Shown piece by piece: positions 28,962 through 36,317 of a stretch of DNA of 64,000 bases (position 1 is its first letter; each line of letters starts with the position of its first letter). The stretch covers positions 553,844 through 617,843 of the forward strand of contig NZ_SJPW01000006.1 in assembly GCF_007860125.1 (NCBI RefSeq), given 5' to 3'. The position numbers and the translations under genes are program-made. The notes under the pieces were generated by a model. The model saw only the letters and a list, made by a program, of their open reading frames with translations, did no database searches and was not told where the DNA came from. Source of the stretch: Rubripirellula tenax (GTDB lineage: Bacteria > Planctomycetota > Planctomycetia > Pirellulales > Pirellulaceae).

Positions 28962-29186
28962 ATGTCAGAATCATCCGAAGTTGATCCGCTCTGCGAAAAA
29001 ATCATCGCGTCGCTGCGTCGCAACAATTTGCACCACATCAGTTGTCGAATCGACGAAAAAGGTCTTCGTTTGATAGGACATGTTGAGTCTGATGAGGAAC
29101 GTGCAATCGCCTTTGCCATTGCGAGAACCACCGCAGGAACGACAGCCTTGAGCAATGGAATCGAGGTTCGCCGCAACAAAGATTGA
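28962..29186 (+). CDS. Small BON-domain protein
   Basis: 74 residues from the ATG at 28962. It fits one BON domain: an N-terminal helix (LCEKIIASLRRNNLHH), strand ISCRIDEKGLRLIGHVES, helix DEERAIAFAIARTTAG and a final strand ALSNGIEVR. BON domains are usually in periplasmic or membrane proteins and bind phospholipid or other hydrophobic surfaces. Here there is no signal peptide, so the location is unclear. A second, similar BON-type protein is encoded at about 35.8-36.2 kb. The function is unknown. Confidence 0.72.
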   Translation: MSESSEVDPLCEKIIASLRRNNLHHISCRIDEKGLRLIGHVESDEERAIAFAIARTTAGTTALSNGIEVRRNKD

Positions 29187-29234
29187 GCCAATGTCTAAAT
29201 TGGTCCATCTAAATGGAGCATAGCTCAGCATCGC

Positions 29235-29258
29235 GTTATCCGGGGCGAAATAACGGAT
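29235..29258 (+). other. Small hairpin upstream of carbonic anhydrase
   Basis: A 6-base stem CGTTAT/ATAACG with a 10-base loop lies about 100 bases before the carbonic anhydrase start and 50 bases after the BON gene. It has no T-run on the plus strand, so it is not a clear terminator. Confidence 0.3.
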
Positions 29259-29360
29259 TCTCGATGAAGCATTGCCTCACGCCAAAAACGTGTGGCGTTG
29301 GCCAGTCCGATCGTGGATACTTTACCAGCATAAGAAAGACTGGTTTTCACGTTTGGAACA

Positions 29361-30017
29361 TTGACTGTGCTGCATCTCAAACATCTTCTCGAAAACAACA
29401 AGGCTTGGTCTCGGAATATTGCGGAGACGGATCCATCGTTTTTCGAAATTCTTTCGAAGAACCAGAAACCCGACTACTTGTGGATTGGGTGTTCCGATTC
29501 ACGCGTTCCCGCCAATCAAATCGTTGGATTGCGGCCAGGTGATCTGTTTGTTCATCGCAACGTCGCCAACTTGGTCGTTCACACCGATCTGAATTGTTTG
29601 TCGGTCATGCAATACGCGGTCCAAGTGCTTGAAGTCGAGCACATCATCATTTGTGGCCACTACGGGTGCGGCGGCGTTGGCGCGGCGCTCTTTCACAAAG
29701 AATTGGGTCTGATCGAAAACTGGCTGCGGCATATTCAAGACGTCTCGATGTTGCATCAAAGGGAATTGGACGCAATCGAATCTCCCAAAGATCGCGTCAA
29801 CAAGTTGTGTGAATTCAACGTGATCGAACAAGCTATGAATGTGTGCAGAACGACTATTGTTCGCGACGCTTGGCGACGAGGCCAAAAGTTGGCAATCCAC
29901 GGATGGATCTATGCCCTCGACGACGGGTTGCTACAGGACTTGTCCATCACCGTTTCGGCGGCGGAAGAAATCGAGTCCGTTTACGAACAAGCCATCGCCA
30001 ACCGACGCCGCGCTTGA
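29361..30017 (+). CDS. can: Beta-class carbonic anhydrase
   Basis: 218 residues from TTG at 29361 (MTVLHLKHLLENNKAWS). The zinc ligands are Cys44 in WIGCSDSRVPAN, His100 and Cys103 in ICGHYGCGG, and the gating Asp46 pairs with Arg48. The helix segment LFVHRNVANLV and a late GWIYALDDGLLQDL complete the family. It interconverts CO2 and bicarbonate in the cytoplasm. The start is TTG or the GTG two codons later; neither has a strong ribosome site. The symbol can is by family resemblance to the E. coli-type enzyme. Confidence 0.95.
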   Translation: MTVLHLKHLLENNKAWSRNIAETDPSFFEILSKNQKPDYLWIGCSDSRVPANQIVGLRPGDLFVHRNVANLVVHTDLNCLSVMQYAVQVLEVEHIIICGHYGCGGVGAALFHKELGLIENWLRHIQDVSMLHQRELDAIESPKDRVNKLCEFNVIEQAMNVCRTTIVRDAWRRGQKLAIHGWIYALDDGLLQDLSITVSAAEEIESVYEQAIANRRRA

Positions 30018-30301
30018 CATCGATACGGTCGGTCGTCGATTGTGATTCGCCGCTGCCTCGCCCATCTGTCGCGCCAGCGGGCAGGCGGGTAGTTTTCGAA
30101 GACTATTTTGCCCCGAAAGCTGCCGATGAGTCGGCCAAACGTCTATCCTGGTGTGGAACAGACACGTCCATTCGGCCTTCGGGCAAGAATCAAATCAGCA
30201 CATCGGCGACTTGCCGTGCCACTGCCCCCGCCAATCCGACGCTCCTTTCCCACCTTTTGCCAAGCAATCTCCCCTCGACGTTCCCGATGGTTGATCCCTT
30301 C

Positions 30302-32704
30302 ATGAAGACAATCTGTGTTCGATCGGTAATGCGATCGTTTCTGTTAGCGATGTCCTGTGTTTCTCTTTGCGTGGCATCCGCTTGCATAGTTGCCAATGGG
30401 GCTGACCTTACACCGCTCGCTTCACAGGTCGACGCGTTCGTCGCACAACACTGTTTGGACTGCCACAATTCCGCTGACAGCGTCGCCGGGCTGGATCTAG
30501 AGTCGTTCGACTTTTCTTCCGCGACATTCGGAAAAGATGAATTTGACCATCGAACGTGGGAAGCCGTCTTGCGACGCACCGCCAGCCGTCAAATGCCTCC
30601 ACCCGACGGCGAACGACCGAGCGAGTTGGAGTACCAGGATGCGACCCAATCGATGGCGAAGCTGTTGAAACAACGGCACCAGGATTTTCCGAATCCCGGT
30701 CGCACCGAATCGCTGCGACGATTGACGCGCACCGAGTACCAGAACGTGATTCGCGATCTGCTTTCGCTGCCGATCGATGCCTCCACGATGTTGCCGCCCG
30801 ACGAATCGAGTCACGGGTTCGACAACATCACCGTGGGCGAGTTGTCGCCGATGTTGATGAGTCGCTATTTGTCGGCCGCACAGTCGATCGCTCGCTCTGC
30901 AGTCGGTCGAACCGATTCCGGCCCGATCGGAACGACGATTCGCGTGCCGGCCGATCGTACCCAGTCGTCGCACGTCGAGGGCTTGCCGCTTGGAACGCGT
31001 GGCGGAACGGCTTTCGATTACCACTTTTCTGCATCCGGTTCGTACGAAATCGAACTCCGTTTGACTCGCGATCGCGACGAAATGGTCGAAGGTTTGACCG
31101 AACCACATCATATCGACGTGTTGCTTGACGACGAACGCATTCATCAGTTTGCGGTCAAACCACCGCCCGGTCGCAAGGACTTCACCCATGTCGATTCGCA
31201 TCTACGGACGAGGATCGATGTGGTTGGTGGGACTCACCGCGTCGGCGTGACGTTCCCCAGCAAGGGCACGTCGTTGGCGCAAACCAAACGCCAACCGTTC
31301 GACGCCAGCTACAATCGCCATCGTCATCCTCGAAGCGAACCGGCGCTATTCCAAGTGTCCATTGTCGGACCGTTGGAAGCATTGCCGTCCGAAGGGATGT
31401 CGGATAGCCAAGCAAGAATTTTTCAGTGCCGTCCGGCGGCCAACGCTACCGAGTCTGAACGATTTGCTTGCGCACGACAAATCATCGGCTCCATCGCACG
31501 GTTGGCATACCGGCGTCCCGTCACCGACGAAGACCTGAGCTCGCCGATGCATTTCTATGTCGAAGGCGAACGTGAGGGCGGTTTTGACGCGGGAATCGAG
31601 TTGGCTTTGACGTCGGTTCTGATCAATCCCAACTTCCTATTTCGGATCGAGTCGGATCCGGACAACGCGATCAGCGGCGAAGCCTATCGGATCACGGACG
31701 TTGAACTGGCGTCGCGAATATCGTTCTTTTTGTGGAGCAGTTCACCGGACGAGGAACTGTTGGCACTCGCCGAAACGAACCAACTGCATGAACCGGCAAC
31801 GCTGTCCGAGCAGGTTCGGCGGATGCTTATGGATGATCGATCCGTGTCGCTGACCACGAACTTTGCGGCCCAGTGGTTGTACTTGCGAAATCTCGATTCC
31901 ATCACGCCCGATTTGCGATTGTTCCCCGATTTCGATGACAATTTGCGGCAAGCGTTTCGGGGTGAAACCGAGTCGCTGTTCCGCGATATCGTTGCGAGCG
32001 ATCGCAGCGTGATGGACCTGATCGCGACGGAGTCCGCTTTCTTGAATGAACGGCTTGCCAAGCACTATGGAATCAGCGGTGTCCTCGGCAGCCATTTTCG
32101 AAATGTCGATTTGCCGGCTGACAGCATTCGAGGCGGACTGCTGCGTCACGGCAGCATCTTGACCGTGACGTCATATGCGACACGAACGTCGCCGACGATT
32201 CGCGGCCATTGGATCCTGAAGAACATCCTCGGGACGGCCCCACCACCGCCACCTGCGAATGTGCCCAACTTAAAAGAGAAATCGACGCTGGCCGCGACCA
32301 GCGTCCGCGATCGACTGGCCCAGCATCGTGCCGATCCGGCGTGCGCCAGCTGTCATGATTTGATGGATCCGGTCGGATTTTCGCTCGAAAACTTCGACGC
32401 CGTGGGGCGATGGCGCGATTTTGACGGCGAGTTGCCCATTGATTCGGCGGGAACGTTGCCCGATGGGGCAACGATCGGTGGAATCGACGAGCTCGAAGCG
32501 GGTATACTGGCGCGTCCCGACATGTTCGTGACCACGATGACTGAAAAGCTTTTGACGTTCGCGTTAGGACGCGGGATCGAGCCCGAGATTGGTCCGACGG
32601 TCCGAGCGATCGTAGGCGAAGCTGCAGAATCGGATTATCGGTTTTCTTCACTCATATCGGCCATCGTCTCCAGCGATGTGTTCACCCACCGGAGTGCTCC
32701 ATGA
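30302..32704 (+). CDS. Planctomycete cytochrome-like DUF1592/DUF1588 protein
   Basis: 800 residues from the ATG at 30302 (a start at 30287 adds five residues). A signal peptide is followed by a heme-type CLDCH near residue 50, the DUF1587 block SLRRLTRTEYQNVIRDLL, DUF1595 (SIARLAYRRPVTDEDL), DUF1592 (SRISFFLWSSSPDEELL through FLNERLAKHYG), DUF1588 (RGGLLRHGSILTVTSYATRTSP) with a second CASCH, and DUF1585 (EKLLTFALGRG) at the end. This architecture is near-specific to planctomycetes and relatives and is thought to act in an exported redox or polysaccharide-related process. The stop overlaps the next ATG (ATGA), so the two genes are translated together. Confidence 0.93.
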   Translation: MKTICVRSVMRSFLLAMSCVSLCVASACIVANGADLTPLASQVDAFVAQHCLDCHNSADSVAGLDLESFDFSSATFGKDEFDHRTWEAVLRRTASRQMPPPDGERPSELEYQDATQSMAKLLKQRHQDFPNPGRTESLRRLTRTEYQNVIRDLLSLPIDASTMLPPDESSHGFDNITVGELSPMLMSRYLSAAQSIARSAVGRTDSGPIGTTIRVPADRTQSSHVEGLPLGTRGGTAFDYHFSASGSYEIELRLTRDRDEMVEGLTEPHHIDVLLDDERIHQFAVKPPPGRKDFTHVDSHLRTRIDVVGGTHRVGVTFPSKGTSLAQTKRQPFDASYNRHRHPRSEPALFQVSIVGPLEALPSEGMSDSQARIFQCRPAANATESERFACARQIIGSIARLAYRRPVTDEDLSSPMHFYVEGEREGGFDAGIELALTSVLINPNFLFRIESDPDNAISGEAYRITDVELASRISFFLWSSSPDEELLALAETNQLHEPATLSEQVRRMLMDDRSVSLTTNFAAQWLYLRNLDSITPDLRLFPDFDDNLRQAFRGETESLFRDIVASDRSVMDLIATESAFLNERLAKHYGISGVLGSHFRNVDLPADSIRGGLLRHGSILTVTSYATRTSPTIRGHWILKNILGTAPPPPPANVPNLKEKSTLAATSVRDRLAQHRADPACASCHDLMDPVGFSLENFDAVGRWRDFDGELPIDSAGTLPDGATIGGIDELEAGILARPDMFVTTMTEKLLTFALGRGIEPEIGPTVRAIVGEAAESDYRFSSLISAIVSSDVFTHRSAP

Positions 32705-34047
32705 TGATTCCTCAAAAGGCTCTGTCCCGACGAACGGTGCTGCGTGGTGCGGGCGCCGCGTTTGCGTTGCCGCTGCTGGACGCGATGATTCCATCGATGA
32801 AGGCGACAGCCGCGACGCCGGCGGCTGCCGAGCATCTGCGGCGGATTGGTTACATCTACATTCCGATGGGATTCAATCCGGCCCAATGGATTCCGCAGGG
32901 CGACACGCTGGAAACGCTGTCGCCATCGCTGATGCCGCTCGATTCAGTGAAAGATCAAGTCACTGTCGTTACCGGCATGGATCTACAGAACGCGTACCCC
33001 GGTTCGCATGCCACGTCAAATGCAGCGTTCCTAAGTGCCGCTCGTGCGAAACGTACCGAGAGCACCGACTATCGATTGGGCACTACGGTCGACCAGATTG
33101 CGGCCAAGCAAATCGGACATCAAACGACGCTACCGTCGCTTGAGTTGTCGATGGATTTGTTGTCGACGGTCGGCCAATGCGACAACGGCTACGCGTGCGT
33201 TTACCAAAACAACTTGTCGTGGTCGTCACCGACAACACCGCTTCCCAGCGAGGCACACCCGCGAATCGTATTCGAGACACTCTTTGGCGACGGCGGCACG
33301 CCCGAGCAAAGGCAAGCCGTGTTGAAGAAACGAGCCAGCCTGCTCGATTCGGTGACTGATGAAATAAAGCGACTGAAGAAAGCTGTCGGCCCCTCGGATC
33401 GAAACAAGATCGACGGCTACTTGGAAAGCGTTCGCGAAGTCGAACGACGCATCTCGAAAGCTGAGCAGTCGGCCAAGGACAATCCGCTTCCCGACTTGGA
33501 TCGTCCGGTGGGTGTGCCGGCGCAGTACGCCGACCACGCGCGGCTGATGTTCGATTTACAATTGTTGGCGTTCCAAGGCGACATCACCCGAGTGGTTTCG
33601 TTCCAACTAGCTCGCGAAGCCAGTACGCGAACGTACCCAGAAATCGGCGTCCCGGATCCTCACCATCCGATCACCCACCACGGCAACGATCCGGAAAAGC
33701 TGGAAAAGATTGCCAAAGTCAATCGTTTCCACATCTCGTTGTTTGCCGAGTTCTTGGAAAAGTTGAAGGCGACACCCGAAGCGGGCGGATCGCTGTTGGA
33801 CCACACGCTGTATTTGTATGGCAGCGGAATGGGCGACTCGGACGCTCACGATCACACGAATTTGCCGATCGTGGTGGCCGGTGGTGCAGCAGGCAACATG
33901 CGTGGTGGTCGACATATCCGATACGAGACGCCCACCCCGCTGGCGAACTTGCATTTGACGTTGCTGAACAAAGTCGGTGTACCACTGGATTCATTCGCCG
34001 ATAGCGATGGTACCGTCGAAGATCTATTCGATCCTGTCAGTCTGTAA
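32701..34047 (+). CDS. DUF1552 secreted protein
   Basis: 448 residues. The N-terminus SRRTVLRGAGAAFALPLLDAM is a twin-arginine signal. Family phrases are RIGYIYIPMGFNPAQWIP, VTVVTGMDLQNAYPGSHA, PSLELSMD, NLSWSSPTTPLPSEAHPRIVFETLFG and, near the end, LYLYGSGMGDSDAHDHTNLPIVVAGG. DUF1552 is related to DUF1501 (alkaline-phosphatase-like superfamily) and is almost always encoded next to a DUF1592 protein, as here. The Tat signal implies that it is folded before export. The reaction is unknown. The Asp/His pairs in the DSDAHDH segment are candidate metal ligands. Confidence 0.93.
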   Translation: MMIPQKALSRRTVLRGAGAAFALPLLDAMIPSMKATAATPAAAEHLRRIGYIYIPMGFNPAQWIPQGDTLETLSPSLMPLDSVKDQVTVVTGMDLQNAYPGSHATSNAAFLSAARAKRTESTDYRLGTTVDQIAAKQIGHQTTLPSLELSMDLLSTVGQCDNGYACVYQNNLSWSSPTTPLPSEAHPRIVFETLFGDGGTPEQRQAVLKKRASLLDSVTDEIKRLKKAVGPSDRNKIDGYLESVREVERRISKAEQSAKDNPLPDLDRPVGVPAQYADHARLMFDLQLLAFQGDITRVVSFQLAREASTRTYPEIGVPDPHHPITHHGNDPEKLEKIAKVNRFHISLFAEFLEKLKATPEAGGSLLDHTLYLYGSGMGDSDAHDHTNLPIVVAGGAAGNMRGGRHIRYETPTPLANLHLTLLNKVGVPLDSFADSDGTVEDLFDPVSL

Positions 34048-34073
34048 AATCCGTGATGCCGAAGGTCGAATCG

Positions 34074-35429
34074 ATGAAGTGCTTCAGTTTGTTCATCGTG
34101 CTTGGTTTGTGTATCGCGATGAATTCGGTGTTGGCAATCGATGGCCAGGTCGTTGACCTACGATTGCATCGTGCAGCACAGTCGGAAAACCTTGCCGACG
34201 TTGAGAAGGCGATCGGCGAAGGCGCTGACCTTGACGTGCCCAACGTTTACGGGATCACACCACTTTGGATCGCATGCTCGAACGGGAATCGAGATATCGC
34301 GGTGGCGATGTTGAAGAATGGCGCTGATGCGAACAAGGAAGTTGCTGGCGGCGAATCGCCATTGTTAACCGCAGCTCGCGTGGGTTCGCGGCCGATCGTT
34401 GAGGCATTGATCGGGCACGGTGCAAAACTGAATCACACCGAGCGCAAAGGCCAAACGGCGCTGATGTGGGCGGCGGCCGAGGGGAATACCGACGTCGTTG
34501 ACGCACTGATCGAAGCCGGCGCCGACGTTCACGTTCGGACCAGCCAAGGGTTTACCGCCAATCTGTTTGCCGCTCGGGAAGGTCGTTTGGAAGCCTGCCA
34601 GCGATTGATCGAAGCCGGCGTGGACGTCAACGATGTCATGGATCCGAAGAATTCGTCGGGAAGGAATCCGCGAAAAGGAACATCCGCCTTGATGCTTGCG
34701 GTTGAAAGTGGACATTTTGAACTTGCACTATGGTTGGTAGAGCGAGGCGCCGATCCGAATGATCAACGCAGCGGTTATACGCCATTGCATGCTTTGACTT
34801 GGGTCAGGAAAACCGATCGTGGCGACAACGTGGAAGGCGATCCTTCACCACGAGGATCCGGGTCGGTCAACAGCTTGCAGTTCGTTCGTGCAATCGTTTC
34901 AGCCGGCGCGGATATCAACGCGAAGCTTGAAAACGGGCAAGGTGGTCGAGCAAAATTGAATCGAAAGGGCGCGACGCCTTTCTTAATGGCAGCGAAAACG
35001 GCTGACCTTCCGTTGCTTGAGCTACTTCACGAACTCGGCGCCGACCCCACCCTTACCAACGTCGATGACTGCAATGCATTGATGGCTGCAGCCGGAATCG
35101 GTGTGGTGGCGGTCGGTGAAGAAGCGGGAACCGAACCAGAGGTGATCGCAGTGATGGATTGGTTGGTCGATTTGGGGCTGGATCCGAATCATGCCGACAA
35201 GAACAAGGAAACGGCGATGCACGGGGCCGCCTACCGAAACTATCCGCTCGCAGTCAAAAAGCTAACTGAACTTGGTGCACGGCCGGATGCCTGGAATCAC
35301 AAGAATACGTATGGCTGGACCCCGATCATGGTCGCATCGGGAAAACGCCCCGGAAGTTTCAAACCGTCGCCTGAAACAATCGCCGCGCTCCAGACGGCAA
35401 TCGATGCATCAAAGATGCGCGATAATTGA
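34074..35429 (+). CDS. Secreted ankyrin-repeat protein
   Basis: 451 residues from the ATG at 34074, preceded by GAAGG nine bases upstream, which starts a signal peptide (MKCFSLFIVLGLCIAMNSVLA). About nine ankyrin repeats follow, for example YGITPLWIACSNGNRDIAVAM, KGQTALMWAAAEGNTDVVDAL, GTSALMLAVESGHFELALWL and NKETAMHGAAYRNYPLAVKKL. It begins 27 bases after the DUF1552 stop, making a third gene of the same unit. From memory, the trio DUF1592-DUF1552-ankyrin recurs in planctomycetes. The ankyrin protein may be a periplasmic scaffold for the other two; this is inference. Confidence 0.92.
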   Translation: MKCFSLFIVLGLCIAMNSVLAIDGQVVDLRLHRAAQSENLADVEKAIGEGADLDVPNVYGITPLWIACSNGNRDIAVAMLKNGADANKEVAGGESPLLTAARVGSRPIVEALIGHGAKLNHTERKGQTALMWAAAEGNTDVVDALIEAGADVHVRTSQGFTANLFAAREGRLEACQRLIEAGVDVNDVMDPKNSSGRNPRKGTSALMLAVESGHFELALWLVERGADPNDQRSGYTPLHALTWVRKTDRGDNVEGDPSPRGSGSVNSLQFVRAIVSAGADINAKLENGQGGRAKLNRKGATPFLMAAKTADLPLLELLHELGADPTLTNVDDCNALMAAAGIGVVAVGEEAGTEPEVIAVMDWLVDLGLDPNHADKNKETAMHGAAYRNYPLAVKKLTELGARPDAWNHKNTYGWTPIMVASGKRPGSFKPSPETIAALQTAIDASKMRDN

Positions 35430-35814
35430 TCAAATCAGTGCGAAATGAACACGGTTTGCTTCAATTTTAATCACTTCCCTTCATTCCCGGTCTATTCCGC
35501 GATCGATCGATTTTTCGTAAGTGCTTGCTGAGCAAGTCGTTATCGCTAAGGGAAACCAGAGGTGCATTGCAAGCGACTGCAAATGGCGCGTATTTCGCTG
35601 CACGTTCAACTGCATGTGTTGCGAAAGGGAAAAGTTTCCGTTCCAGCTATATCGCAGCATTCCGTAACGGAATCGGGGTTGCCGCTACCAGTGGTTTAGC
35701 GTGAGAATGAGAGCTCATCATGATTCTCATCTCGCTGAGGCTGATTTGCTGGTGACGCGATTGGATGCGTCTTCAGCGGTCGGCAACCCTCCACTCTTCT
35801 TATCGAGAATTCTA
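35430..35814 (+). other. Intergenic region with small hairpins
   Basis: No gene is supported. A perfect stem CTTGCT/AGCAAG lies at 35524-35536 and an inverted pair TGAGAAT/ATTCTCA at 35702-35729, just before the BON-like gene. Either could be regulatory, but neither matches an operator I can name. Confidence 0.4.
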
Positions 35815-36180
35815 ATGACTGTTTCAATTGCGTTTACTTCGTTGATGGACACGACGGTAAAAAGTAGTAGCCAGAGACCGACTGCACAGCGCAACGACGA
35901 AAAACGAATAGTTGGGGAGCAATCGTCCACATCGGACGCTGGATGTGAATCGAGCCTCAATCCTTTGGTGGCTGTCGCAGCGCAGTTGCAAGAGATCTCG
36001 GATGCGATCGCGTTGACTGGATTCCGCGAACTTCGTTACGTCCGTCTGATCGTGACGGGAAACGAGCTATCACTCGAAGGCCACGTCAGTACGTACTACA
36101 TAAAGCAACTCGCGACCGAGACGGTCCGGCCGCTTGCGAAAGAGCTGCAAATACGCAATCGATTGATCGTCGACGCCTGA
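35815..36180 (+). CDS. BON-like small protein
   Basis: 121 residues from the ATG at 35815; ATG 35707 is also possible and would add 36 residues. The first 60 residues are polar and low in order (TTVKSSSQRPTAQRND..). The rest forms a BON-like alpha/beta unit: VAAQLQEISDAIALTGFRELRYVRLIVTGNELSLEGHVSTYYIKQLATETV, then a final strand IRNRLIVD. The key LSLEGHV phrase parallels LRLIGHV in the BON protein at 28.96 kb. No signal peptide is clear. The function is unknown. Confidence 0.66.
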   Translation: MTVSIAFTSLMDTTVKSSSQRPTAQRNDEKRIVGEQSSTSDAGCESSLNPLVAVAAQLQEISDAIALTGFRELRYVRLIVTGNELSLEGHVSTYYIKQLATETVRPLAKELQIRNRLIVDA

Positions 36181-36317
36181 GAAAACAACAACTCTGGCAA
36201 ATCCGACTGCCAGAGTCTCAACGTTTTTTGTTGACAAAGCACCACGTTCCACTCGAAACTCTTAACGAGTTCCGATGGCCCGCAAAGCAAATTGCGGCAC
36301 GCTCCGCTTGGCGTACT

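Noticed and set aside
35702-35729. TGAGAAT...ATTCTCA inverted repeat as a Fur-type operator
   Set aside because: The halves are 14 bases apart and do not fit the 7-1-7 Fur layout; no iron gene is beside it.
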